This document shows positions 1 through 6,945 of a DNA stretch of 14,801 nucleotides, one piece after another. The position numbers and the translations under genes were made by a program. The stretch covers positions 1 to 14,801 of the forward strand of contig DASWUD010000002.1 of NCBI GenBank assembly GCA_036401755.1, given 5' to 3'. The notes under the pieces were generated by a model. That model had not been told where the DNA came from. It did no database searches and saw only the letters and a list, made by a program, of their open reading frames with translations. Within the stretch, counting starts at the first letter, position 1; each line of letters begins with the position of its first letter. The stretch is from DASWUD01 sp036401755 (lineage in GTDB: Bacteria > Pseudomonadota > Gammaproteobacteria > Thiohalomonadales > Thiohalomonadaceae).

Positions 1-28
1 CGTTCAATTTCTCTGCCTTGAGAAATGA

Positions 29-43
29 GAACAAACAGAGAAT
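29..43. promoter_or_regulatory. candidate LexA-type operator (one mismatch)
   Basis: Reads GAAC-N7-GAAT, one base short of the GAAC-N7-GAAC direct repeat found upstream of lexA in this window. The 17-nt stretch 27-43 matches the lexA-proximal stretch 2792-2808 at 14 of 17 positions, including the shared flank GAGAACAAA. It also lies inside a 7-bp inverted repeat (TTCTCTG at 9-15, CAGAGAA at 36-42). It sits 123 nt before the GTG start at 166, but could equally serve a gene to the left of the window. A role as an SOS operator is inference. Confidence 0.35.
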
Positions 44-165
44 GGTAGACTCTCAGCCCCTCTTGTGGCAGAAACCACTCTGAACCGTGGCGCCAGGTCT
101 CGGGCGGTTTTCTTGTATCATGCTACCCACAATAACTGCCACATACTCCACTGACAGGATCGCTT

Positions 166-699
166 GTGCCGCCGCTCGAGACCATCACCCTGCATCTGAC
201 AGCCAGCAGCATCGAGGCCTATTGCAACGCTCTGACACGGCGCTCGGCTACCCTGGAAAAACGCGTGGCGGCACTCGATGCGCTCATGACCTTCATCGCA
301 ACCCAGACCGATGCTGGGGAGCAGGCCAAGGCGGAGTTTGCGGCCATCCGGCAGACCCTGCACACACACTTCGAACTGGCACACGCGGCGCTGCTCGCTG
401 AACGCACCGAGCGCCTTCAGCGAGCGCTAAGTAGCCACCATCTACCCACCATCACCACGCTCTATAGCTCCCTCTCCCGCGATGCCTTCTGGACGCTGTT
501 GGGACGGGTGGTGGAGCGGCTTGAGGCTGGTCAACTCTCTGCGCTGCGCAGCTGGGCCGCGGACTGGATGATGGCAGCCAAGCAACGCGCAAAGCAGGCG
601 ACTCCTTACCCCGATGCCATCGACTTCGGTGCGGCGGGTATCGATGCCAGTGAATATCTGGCCATGTCCGATCTCTGCCGCTATCTGGGCGTGGAGTAG
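166..699 (+). CDS. hypothetical protein, 177 aa, predicted soluble and helical
   Basis: I do not recognise this family. The GTG start is supported by an AGGA (156-159) six bases upstream. The product is rich in Ala, Leu, Arg, Glu and Gln, has no signal peptide or membrane segment, and looks mostly alpha-helical: residues 20-90 form long amphipathic stretches with many charged residues, so coiled-coil packing is possible. The C-terminal third is more mixed (aromatic residues around 130, then a Pro/Asp-rich linker before the end). It is convergent with the transglutaminase-like gene, 51 nt apart. A LexA-like site 123 nt upstream suggests possible DNA-damage control, but the protein itself shows no recognisable DNA-binding or nuclease motif. 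The frame is open throughout with coding-like codon use, so the gene is probably real. Confidence 0.65.
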   Translation: MPPLETITLHLTASSIEAYCNALTRRSATLEKRVAALDALMTFIATQTDAGEQAKAEFAAIRQTLHTHFELAHAALLAERTERLQRALSSHHLPTITTLYSSLSRDAFWTLLGRVVERLEAGQLSALRSWAADWMMAAKQRAKQATPYPDAIDFGAAGIDASEYLAMSDLCRYLGVE

Positions 700-750
700 G
701 CGAGCGTAGCGCATGCCGCGCCCCGGCTCCATCAATAGGTCGCCCGCCGC

Positions 751-2616
751 CTACATGTAGACCACCTGGGCCCGCAGGTCGTTCTGCAGCTTCTTGGCAA
801 ACGCCTTTTCTGCCTCCTGAACTGCTGGCGAACAGGTCACCCCTGGGGTTTTATCATCGATCTCGCGGCGCACCGTGAGCGTTCGCCCCTTCAGGACATA
901 GCTCGCTTTATACGCAAGAAAGTCATTCTTGAAACTGGCGTTTTGGGGAACGGAAACAATCTTCATTCCTTTGGGGAACTCAATGCGATACTCCTCCACG
1001 GAGGAACCGCTGGAGCAGGCCACATCGGCCTCTTCGGTTTGCTCCACGGCACTCTGCGCAAACATGGCGATCGGTGCCTGGCTAAAAAAGATCGGGCCGA
1101 CGGCGAAGGCGCCGGCCCCCGGCCGCTGCAGGTACTCCTTTACATCGTAACTGGCCTGATAGCTGTAACTGTCGAGCAGCGCCTGGGCCTCCTCTTTCTC
1201 AAAGCGCCCCGTAGCCATGTAACCCTGGCTCTCAAACACCTTTTTTACAATCTCGTTTTCCACGTCCTTGGGCAGGTCGCGCATGCGATCACGCATCGCC
1301 ACCGCGTAAAAGCCCTGCAGCGCGACATCGACCGTTCCCGCCATGGAACCATCCTCGGCGATCTTTATGGTGGTCTTCATCGTCTGGCGATTCTGGCCAA
1401 CCGGCGGAACGGGTGTATAGCTATCCGCCTTGAAGTTTTCGACCCATAGCACCGGTTTGCCGATATCGGAAAAGGGCAGCATGCCGAACGGGGTGGTCTC
1501 CGAGGTGGAGTCCACATAAAGCTCCAGGCCCGGTAGATAGTTGATGACGTGATTCACCGTGGCGACCACGGGTATGCGCGGCAGCTTGTAAACTGAGCCC
1601 GCGTTGATCAACGCCTGGATGCTGTCTATCTCCTTGGCCGCGAGCAAGGCCTGCAGCAAGGTCGCGTGGTCCTTGCAGTCCCCCATCCGGTTATCGAGGA
1701 TAAAGTCGATATCGTGTGGTACCACCGCCCCGACCCCGATGCAGTTTCCCGCATAGGTAATATTCTTCGCCACCCATTCATAGAGGAGCCTGGCCTGCTC
1801 GCGCGACTCTTTGGCATCGCCAGTGATCTCGTCGGCGAGCTTGCGCACTCGCTCGCTCGCCACCGCCTTTGGCAGCGCTCTTGCCCCATAGGCCTCGGCA
1901 ATCTCCTGATAGGAGCGGAAGGTGGAAAATGCATAACCGGGCTCGCTCTCCATGTCGTACACAGAAAAATTACGGCGCTTGTTCTTGCGCGGGTTCTTGT
2001 TTTGATATTTCCACTCAATGACCTTGCGGCCATCCGCCTCGCTGATCTGTTCCGTCATTTCGCGTGCCTGGTACTGCGCCCAGAGCGTCGCCGGCAGGTC
2101 GAATTTGATGGTGACCTCGTCGTAGGGGTAGGCCGTGGAAAAGCTGTTGGCCACCGAGAACTTGCCGGGGAACATGGGCTCTTTATCCGTAAGCCGGTAG
2201 CGGATCACCACGGTGTCTCCCACCGCCACCTCGGGATAGACGACGGTCATGCGTGTCCGGTCGGAGAAGACCGGCGCATCCTTCCCCTTACCCTTGTTTA
2301 CCACGACCTGAAAATTGTTCTTGGGAACATCGATGTGCTCCCCGCTCGCCTTGCGTGTGTAGGCGTCGAGGATATCCAGCGTCTGGATGCTGGTGCTGTA
2401 GGAAATCGTCGTCTCCTTGAGCTGCTCGATGGCACGCTCCTTCAACACCGTAGAGGCAAATTCGCGCGTCTCGACCGTCGCGCCGTCGGCGTCGAGCTGG
2501 TATTCGATGGCGTACTTTTCATAGCGGCTCGCCAGATCGGGGGCGTCCGCCTCCTCGGCGTGGAGCTGGGATGAAACGATCGTGGTGAGGACAAACAGGA
2601 CTTGGCCTAACTTCAT
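751..2616 (-). CDS. secreted DUF3857 / transglutaminase-like domain protein
   Basis: A 621-residue protein with an N-terminal signal peptide (about residues 1-20, cut near LHA-EE), so probably periplasmic. Residues about 30-220 fit the beta-rich DUF3857 domain, including a stretch on ordered polarity typical of it (VVIRYRLTDKEPMFPG). Residues about 270-375 are a transglutaminase-like (papain-fold) core with a visible catalytic triad: Cys314 in GDCKDHA, His356 in VNHVIN and Asp369 in YVDSTSE. Bacterial members of this fold act as proteases or peptidases, or bind without catalysis; the substrate cannot be read from sequence. The remaining 250 residues form a second beta-rich domain. The ATG start has GGGAG seven bases upstream. 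It is divergent from lexA with 206 nt between them and is probably monocistronic. The fold assignment is firm; the role is unknown. Confidence 0.88.
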   Translation of the reverse strand: MKLGQVLFVLTTIVSSQLHAEEADAPDLASRYEKYAIEYQLDADGATVETREFASTVLKERAIEQLKETTISYSTSIQTLDILDAYTRKASGEHIDVPKNNFQVVVNKGKGKDAPVFSDRTRMTVVYPEVAVGDTVVIRYRLTDKEPMFPGKFSVANSFSTAYPYDEVTIKFDLPATLWAQYQAREMTEQISEADGRKVIEWKYQNKNPRKNKRRNFSVYDMESEPGYAFSTFRSYQEIAEAYGARALPKAVASERVRKLADEITGDAKESREQARLLYEWVAKNITYAGNCIGVGAVVPHDIDFILDNRMGDCKDHATLLQALLAAKEIDSIQALINAGSVYKLPRIPVVATVNHVINYLPGLELYVDSTSETTPFGMLPFSDIGKPVLWVENFKADSYTPVPPVGQNRQTMKTTIKIAEDGSMAGTVDVALQGFYAVAMRDRMRDLPKDVENEIVKKVFESQGYMATGRFEKEEAQALLDSYSYQASYDVKEYLQRPGAGAFAVGPIFFSQAPIAMFAQSAVEQTEEADVACSSGSSVEEYRIEFPKGMKIVSVPQNASFKNDFLAYKASYVLKGRTLTVRREIDDKTPGVTCSPAVQEAEKAFAKKLQNDLRAQVVYM

Positions 2617-2759
2617 GGTGCACTCCCTGCAATGGGTTTTATCGCGTTGTTATCTTATGTGCCCGCCCGACCTATTGGCCTGGCGGCCATACCCTTTTGC
2701 GCCAGTATACCAGTACGCTCTGCCCGTCCTTCGCGCACATCTCCTATCGAACGCTTTGG

Positions 2760-2774
2760 GTTCTCTTTTTGTTC
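2760..2774 (+). promoter_or_regulatory. LexA operator 1 (GTTC-N7-GTTC)
   Basis: GTTC (2760-2763), seven bases, GTTC (2771-2774): an exact match to the direct-repeat SOS box known from alphaproteobacterial LexA. It ends 48 nt before the lexA start and would overlap a possible -35 region (TTCTCT, 2761-2766) that pairs at 18 bp with a TAGCAT -10 candidate at 2785-2790. Autoregulation of lexA is general for the family; assignment of this site is inference from sequence. Confidence 0.7.
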
Positions 2775-2793
2775 TACCGTGTGTTAGCATAGA

Positions 2794-2808
2794 GAACAAA
2801 TGGAGAAC
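2794..2808 (-). promoter_or_regulatory. LexA operator 2 (GAAC-N7-GAAC)
   Basis: GAAC (2794-2797), seven bases, GAAC (2805-2808): the reverse complement of the GTTC-N7-GTTC box, so the second site points opposite to operator 1. Nineteen bases separate the two boxes. It lies just after the -10 candidate, about where transcription of lexA would begin, so binding here should block initiation. Together the outer half-sites also create an inverted repeat, TTTGTTCT (2768-2775) and AGAACAAA (2793-2800). Confidence 0.7.
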
Positions 2809-2822
2809 GCGCACCACACACT

Positions 2823-3434
2823 GTGAAGCTAACCCGCAAACAACAGGGGATATACGACTTTCTGCGCCACAACGCAGAACGTTTCGCCCATCCTCCGACC
2901 TATGACGAACTGTGCCAGCAACTGGGCCTCAGCTCACGCGGCTCACTGCACAAGCACATCCAGGCGCTGGTCGAGGCCGGTCTGGTCGAGCCGCTGGCAG
3001 GGCGGCAGGGGATCCGGCTGGTAGAGTGGGGACGTGAAGAAGTGCGACAGGTAGAGGCCTCTATTCCACACCTGGGCGCCATCGCCGCCGGCCGCCCCAT
3101 CGAGGCACTGCCACAACCGGACTTATTGCCAGTGCCCGGCTTCCTGCTCAGTCGGCATCCCTGCTACGCACTGACCGTGAAGGGCGACTCGATGGTCGAG
3201 GCGGGGATCATGGATGGCGACCTGGTGGTGATTGAACAGCGCGACAGCGCGCGCAACGGTGAGATCGTTGTGGCGCTGATCGATGACCATGAGGCAACCC
3301 TCAAGCGACTGCGGAACAACAACGACGGGACCGTCACGTTAATCCCGGAGAACAGCGCCATGAAACCGATGAGCTACGCCGCCTCACGGGTACGGCTCCA
3401 GGGGGTATTGGTCAGCTTGCTGCGCAAATATTAA
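2823..3434 (+). CDS. lexA: SOS repressor LexA (non-enteric type)
   Basis: A 203-residue, full-length LexA. It represses DNA-damage genes and cleaves itself when RecA filaments form. Residues 1-68 are the winged helix-turn-helix domain; the recognition helix region is LSSRGSLHKHIQAL (37-50). The linker holds the self-cleavage site Ala89-Gly90 (AIAAGRP), and the peptidase S24 domain has the Ser-Lys dyad Ser123 (KGDSM) and Lys161 (ATLKRL). The recognition helix resembles the SKSGIHRL pattern of alphaproteobacterial LexA rather than the E. coli SPNAAEEHL pattern, which agrees with the two GTTC-N7-GTTC boxes upstream. The GTG start gives the usual MKLTRKQ N-terminus; no good Shine-Dalgarno lies at normal distance (a GGAG is 17 nt upstream inside operator 2). 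It may be a second-type LexA, with another copy elsewhere in the genome. Confidence 0.96.
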   Translation: MKLTRKQQGIYDFLRHNAERFAHPPTYDELCQQLGLSSRGSLHKHIQALVEAGLVEPLAGRQGIRLVEWGREEVRQVEASIPHLGAIAAGRPIEALPQPDLLPVPGFLLSRHPCYALTVKGDSMVEAGIMDGDLVVIEQRDSARNGEIVVALIDDHEATLKRLRNNNDGTVTLIPENSAMKPMSYAASRVRLQGVLVSLLRKY

Positions 3435-3573
3435 AGCCATCTCTTGCGTAGAGCGGAGCTTGCCGATAACAAATGAGCACCGCACTGGTGCAACACGGCA
3501 TCAAGGCCCGCCGCTATTTTTGAGAAGGATTCTAGTCACGCTGGGTAACGCCAGAGGCTTTGCAGGAGGCTCC

Positions 3574-3590
3574 CCTTGATGCCATCAAGG
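3574..3590. repeat. 17-bp perfect palindrome upstream of yebG
   Basis: CCTTGATG-C-CATCAAGG, two 8-bp arms around one base, ending 44 nt before the yebG start. It could be a dimeric regulator operator or simply chance; it contains no GTTC/GAAC half-site, so it does not look like the LexA site of this window. It also spans the start codon of a possible 21-codon leader frame (3579-3644). Confidence 0.35.
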
Positions 3591-3634
3591 CGGAGTCATT
3601 ACGTAAATCAACCAGGAACCAGAGGAAATGAACA

Positions 3635-3919
3635 ATGGCTGTAATAGCAATGTGGAAGTGCGACCGGGACGGTTCGATGTTTGACGACAAGAAAGCGGCT
3701 GATGAACACGACAAAATGCTGGAGTTGGGTGAAGTATTCAGCCGCTTGTTGCAACGGGTGATTCCTGACGTCGACGAGCTCAAAGCCGAGGAGTTTGGCC
3801 TGATCCTGGCCCGCCACAAGGAGCAGGTGATGCTCGCCTGCAAGGGCAAGATCGACGCCATGGAAGAGGTGATCACCGGACCGAACAACGTCACCCCACT
3901 GCACGCCGTGGAGCAGTAA
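3635..3919 (+). CDS. yebG: YebG family SOS-associated protein
   Basis: A 94-residue protein that matches the YebG family in length and in its core: the MAV start, a short beta-rich N-terminus with a charged turn, then F-DDKKAADEHDKMLELGE (16-33), which parallels the KKEADAYDKML segment of E. coli YebG. The rest is helical and acidic. In E. coli YebG is a DNA-damage-inducible LexA-regulated protein of unclear biochemical role. Here it follows lexA on the same strand after 200 nt. That gap contains no exact GTTC-N7-GTTC box, so it may depend on the lexA promoter or on its own unrecognised one. An AGAGGA Shine-Dalgarno precedes the ATG. The family assignment is good; the function stays general. 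Confidence 0.85.
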   Translation: MAVIAMWKCDRDGSMFDDKKAADEHDKMLELGEVFSRLLQRVIPDVDELKAEEFGLILARHKEQVMLACKGKIDAMEEVITGPNNVTPLHAVEQ

Positions 3920-3957
3920 CGCCCGGGTGCGAGGCCCTCCAAGCACCCTCCGCAGCC

Positions 3958-3986
3958 GCGGTGGGCTTCCTCCGCCAGCCCACCGC
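3958..3986. other. GC-rich stem-loop in the convergent gap after yebG
   Basis: Perfect 9-bp arms GCGGTGGGC (3958-3966) and GCCCACCGC (3978-3986) with an 11-nt loop, starting 38 nt after the yebG stop. It may stall transcription or protect the 3' end of the message, but neither strand has a T-tract after it, so it is not a standard rho-independent terminator. The rest of 3920-4128 holds no gene that I can support. Confidence 0.4.
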
Positions 3987-4128
3987 ACCATCAGCTCGAC
4001 AGGGAGGTCGACGCTGATCTTCTTCTGAAACTTCCCCACGACAGGTTGCCGCAAATAGCCTGGCTAGCGTCAGCCTTGCCTGCCGCCAAATGGCTAGCCT
4101 TTGGGGTGCTAACGATGCAAGTTGGCCA

Positions 4129-5115
4129 TCATGGCAAAACCGGGAGCCGTGCCAGGGTGGGGGGGGAGCTTTCAAATCCCTGGCCAGCCGCGCCAAGCCG
4201 GTGGGGTGCCGCCTGGTCCTGCCTCTGGTTCAACGTCCGCTGCAGCTGCTGCTGGTTTACCCACTCGCGTTGTTTGATCTCCAGATACTCCTGCTCGCTC
4301 ATCTCATGCAGCTGCCGGGGGTAACTGTCGTTCAGTTTGAACCACATCTGCAGCGCGCTGGTGTGGCGTGAGGCGTCAGGGAGTGACTGGGTGTTAAGGA
4401 AAGTGTCGATGGCGAGGTAGTAGCGCATCACATTGCGCTCGATCACGCCACGTAACCCCTGCACCGGCTGCGCCTTGCCCGCCTTTGCAATAAGGGTAAA
4501 GCCGATCTTGTCACGGCCGGAGGTCGACAGGTAGGCGCTGGTCAACAGAGAGCTGGTAAAGCTTGGCCGGTAGGAAGAGCGAATGTGCAGCAGAGTCCCT
4601 TCCGTGACCTTGAGTGCGTCCACAACCATCTCGTAGTCGCGGGTGCCGGCCGGACCACTGTCGGCATGCAGATGCAGCGACAACTCGCCCGCATCCTGGT
4701 GTGCCACCTCGAAGCGATAGACCAAGGCATAGCTCTCTTTGGGCGTCTGATAGGTTTTGCGACCGCTATAGAGGGTCAGCCACTCACTGCCCTGGTGCAA
4801 CGCATAGGTACAGGCCTTGATGTTGAAGTGCAGCGGCATGAACTGACACCAGTTCTCCCCCTTGGCGAGGGCCGGTGCCAGCGTGGTGAAGGGGTATGGA
4901 AGAATGGTAATAACCTCAGCGCTGACCGCCCCATCCCGCTCGGTTGAGGCCAGGCTGATGGAGGTGCCGGGCAGGGTGGTGAGGTGGCCGTTTTTGAGGC
5001 GGTGGTACTGCTCAAGCAGCGGCGTGCCACCCCACGCCGGCACGGCGACCAGCACCGCCAAGAGCAGTAGCCCTGTGCAAGAAGGGTGACGGGTTAAAAA
5101 GCTGGCAGAGGACAC
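4129..5115 (-). CDS. exported protein of unknown function
   Basis: A 328-residue protein with an N-terminal signal peptide (hydrophobic run at about 15-29, LLLLAVLVAVPAWGG), so it is likely periplasmic or outer-membrane associated. I do not recognise the family. The middle (about 55-255) alternates polar and hydrophobic residues as in a beta-rich or lipid-binding-type fold, with two cysteines (Cys90, Cys102) that could form a disulphide. The C-terminal 60 residues are Gln/Arg-rich and look helical. The start is a GTG without a clear Shine-Dalgarno, so the exact N-terminus is uncertain, though the signal peptide must be included. A run of eight C on the coding strand (4159-4166) lies 10-12 codons before the stop. 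The gene follows the 62-aa protein on the same strand by 113 nt. Confidence 0.75.
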   Translation of the reverse strand: MSSASFLTRHPSCTGLLLLAVLVAVPAWGGTPLLEQYHRLKNGHLTTLPGTSISLASTERDGAVSAEVITILPYPFTTLAPALAKGENWCQFMPLHFNIKACTYALHQGSEWLTLYSGRKTYQTPKESYALVYRFEVAHQDAGELSLHLHADSGPAGTRDYEMVVDALKVTEGTLLHIRSSYRPSFTSSLLTSAYLSTSGRDKIGFTLIAKAGKAQPVQGLRGVIERNVMRYYLAIDTFLNTQSLPDASRHTSALQMWFKLNDSYPRQLHEMSEQEYLEIKQREWVNQQQLQRTLNQRQDQAAPHRLGAAGQGFESSPPTLARLPVLP

Positions 5116-5228
5116 AAAAGGGACTGGGTTGGCGGTGTAGCCCTTTTGATAGCACGCTCCCCGTGAAGTTCACTATGAAGCTCACTCAGTCGCCGGTGTG
5201 GCGCGATGCGACAAAATCGCGGGGCGGA

Positions 5229-5417
5229 TCAATGTACCCCTTTGGCCCCTGACTGCTGGAAACACCAGAGGGCGTGGCGGCGACGGCGCAACAGCCGCTG
5301 GAGCATGCCGGCCCCCCACCGTCCCTCCACCGCGTCGCAGTGTGTGGCCTTGGCGATGAGCGCCTCCAGTTCCCCAATCTCCCGCAACAATTCCCGGATG
5401 AAGGTCTGATTGTCCAT
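5229..5417 (-). CDS. small cationic hypothetical protein, 62 aa
   Basis: I do not recognise this family. The ATG at 5417 is chosen over an in-frame start 30 bases upstream because AGGGG lies eight bases before it. The first 25 residues (MDNQTFIRELLREIGELEAL) form an amphipathic acidic helix; the second half is strongly basic, with four arginines in a row at 44-47 followed by HALWCFQQ. Two cysteines (27, 52) are present. Such a charge split could suit self-association or nucleic-acid or membrane contact, but nothing in the sequence settles it. It lies 113 nt upstream of the exported-protein gene on the same strand and could share its transcript. Confidence 0.55.
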   Translation of the reverse strand: MDNQTFIRELLREIGELEALIAKATHCDAVEGRWGAGMLQRLLRRRRHALWCFQQSGAKGVH

Positions 5418-5475
5418 AATTATTCCCCTGATAACCGCGTGGAGCACTAAATTATTTTTTTTGTCACGACTTCGA

Positions 5476-5504
5476 AATTACTTAAAGCGCTCTGCCCCTG
5501 TCAA
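5476..5504 (-). promoter_or_regulatory. candidate sigma-70 promoter for the 62-aa gene
   Basis: On the minus strand a perfect TTGACA (5504-5499) is followed after 17 bases by GTAATT (5481-5476), a weak -10 match. The surrounding stretch 5418-5560 is distinctly A/T-rich compared with the rest of the window, as expected for a promoter region. The -10 is poor, so the call is tentative. Confidence 0.3.
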
Positions 5505-5675
5505 ATGAAAAATCGCGTCAAAATCCTCGCCAATTAGACAATCATCAGGTGCATCAAAGAGATGCGCAGTAAACGGAGAATTTACTGCAGTCAGCGGGGT
5601 GCGGATGCGTGGTGCCCGTGCTCACTACTCTGGGCAACGCCGGTGACAAAGGGGATGTGCCGCCGCGGCGGGAGG

Positions 5676-6173
5676 CTAGCCTTTCGCCGCTACGAACTTG
5701 AGGGCGATGCCGTTGTTGCAGTAGCGCTGTCCGGTGGGCTTGGGACCGTCGTAGAAGAGGTGGCCCTGGTGACCGCCGCAGCGGGCACAGTGGTACTCGG
5801 TACGCGGCAGGATCTGCCTGAAGTCGAGTCTGGTCTCGAAGGCGTTGGGGAGGTGGTCATAAAAGCTCGGCCAACCGGTGCCGCTGTCGTATTTGGTCGC
5901 GGAACTGAACAGCGGGTGGTCGCAGACGACACAGAGATAGCTCCCCGCACGCGTTTCCTCGTTGAACGGGCTGCTGTAGGCCGGCTCGGTACCCTCCTCG
6001 CGCAAGGTCCAAAATTGTGCCGGGGTAAGCCGTTTGCGCCACTCCTCCACGCTCAGAATCAGCCTCTCGACGGCACCCGGTTCCACCTGCTCCTTGCGGG
6101 CAGCGGCCCGCGCGGAGTGGAGGGTAAACAACGGCAGACTACCCAGCAGCATCAACACATTACGGCGCTTCAT
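5676..6173 (-). CDS. msrB: exported peptide-methionine (R)-S-oxide reductase
   Basis: A 165-residue MsrB that reduces the R-form of methionine sulfoxide in proteins. The ATG at 6173 is chosen because GGGAGG lies six bases before it; the longer in-frame extension upstream is unlikely. The N-terminus MKRRNVLMLLGSLPLF is a signal sequence with a twin arginine, so Tat or Sec export to the periplasm is likely. The catalytic domain runs from about 40 to 162: zinc ligands Cys81/Cys84 and Cys129/Cys132, the GWPSF motif (100-104), HQGH (135-138) and the catalytic Cys152 in RYCNNGIAL. The usual motif is RYC-x-NSxxL, so the Ser is a Gly here. Upstream on the same strand is the FHA gene, 214 nt away. Its role would be repair of oxidised envelope proteins. 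Confidence 0.93.
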   Translation of the reverse strand: MKRRNVLMLLGSLPLFTLHSARAAARKEQVEPGAVERLILSVEEWRKRLTPAQFWTLREEGTEPAYSSPFNEETRAGSYLCVVCDHPLFSSATKYDSGTGWPSFYDHLPNAFETRLDFRQILPRTEYHCARCGGHQGHLFYDGPKPTGQRYCNNGIALKFVAAKG

Positions 6174-6387
6174 GATGACCTCCCGCAGCACACAGGCCAC
6201 CCTGTCCGGGGCATGACTAAGCATGGCAGCCGGGCCGCCAAATACCATCCCGCGGCAAACAAGGCGACGTGGTGATGTCGTACAGTCGATGTGTGGTGAT
6301 GTGTGTCTAGCGCAGGCGGGCCCAGAGGGCCTCACAGAATAACACTGTTCCCTGCTCGAAAGCAGACACCGTGGTCAAGCGCGAGCC

Positions 6388-6768
6388 CTAGCGCCGCTCT
6401 TTGTCGGTGATGTAATAGAGGCCGGGGATGATGGTCTTGTTGATGACGCGGGTTTCGCCAAGATCGGCATGGTCAGTGGCATAAAACTTGAGGAAGGTCT
6501 TGCCGATGCGCAGCACATCACCGTCGACGAGGGGGTGTACAGAGATGCGTCGATCCTTCACGAAGGTGCCGTTGGTGCTATCCAGATCGTGCACGCACCA
6601 GTTGCCTGCGTCGTCTGTCCCGGTGTTTTCGATCACTGCATGGGCGCGGCTGGCCAGTTCGTCATCGATACAGAGGTCGTTGTCCTCGCCACGGCCGATG
6701 GTGAGGGGCGATTTGTCGAGGTGAACCTTCACACCGGCGACGATATTGATCTGCACAAGGACTGCCAT
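6388..6768 (-). CDS. FHA domain protein, single domain
   Basis: A 126-residue protein that is essentially one forkhead-associated domain, a module that binds phosphothreonine peptides. The conserved residues are all present: Gly25-Arg26 (TIGRGEDND), Ser40 and His43 (ASRAH), and Asn66-Gly67 in the DSTNGTF motif, followed by LVDGDVLRIGKTFLKF (80-95). A short tail of about 25 residues ends in KERR. There is no signal peptide, so it is cytoplasmic. GGGGAGG precedes the ATG at a good distance. In bacteria such proteins act with Ser/Thr kinases and phosphatases or with type VI secretion, but neither is encoded here, so its partner must lie elsewhere. It is divergent from the 114-aa gene at 6946. 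Confidence 0.92.
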   Translation of the reverse strand: MAVLVQINIVAGVKVHLDKSPLTIGRGEDNDLCIDDELASRAHAVIENTGTDDAGNWCVHDLDSTNGTFVKDRRISVHPLVDGDVLRIGKTFLKFYATDHADLGETRVINKTIIPGLYYITDKERR

Positions 6769-6945
6769 AGTTACCTCCCCACAAATGGCGCCCCTACTAT
6801 ATCGGCTCGCTGATGCCCCCGCTGCAATGAGGGGGAATGGCTGTGAGTTCTGTCACAATCACTGGGCCTGTTGGGCGACACCGTACCAACGCTGGCAGCG
6901 TGGGCTACACTTCGCCTCATTCAATCAACTGCGGAGAGAAGAGCC

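Noticed and set aside
819..833. An exact GAAC-N7-GAAC inside the transglutaminase-like gene
   Set aside because: It lies in coding sequence near the 3' end, far from any start. About one chance match to this eight-base pattern per 30 kb is expected, so it is likely coincidence.
3496..3521. CGGC/GCCG arms followed by five T, a possible terminator after lexA
   Set aside because: The stem has only four base pairs with a ten-base loop, too weak for a convincing rho-independent terminator.
3473..3523. 16-codon frame after lexA (MSTALVQHGIKARRYF)
   Set aside because: Too short to support, with the nearest GGAG about 14 bases from the ATG; no family resemblance.
6269..6302. Two copies of GTGGTGATGT between the FHA gene and msrB
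   Set aside because: Only two 10-base copies in a GT-rich stretch; no further copies or symmetry, so probably chance.
6352..6365. CTGCT-CGAA-AGCAG hairpin shortly after the FHA stop
   Set aside because: A five-base stem without a T-tract on the minus strand; not enough to call a terminator.
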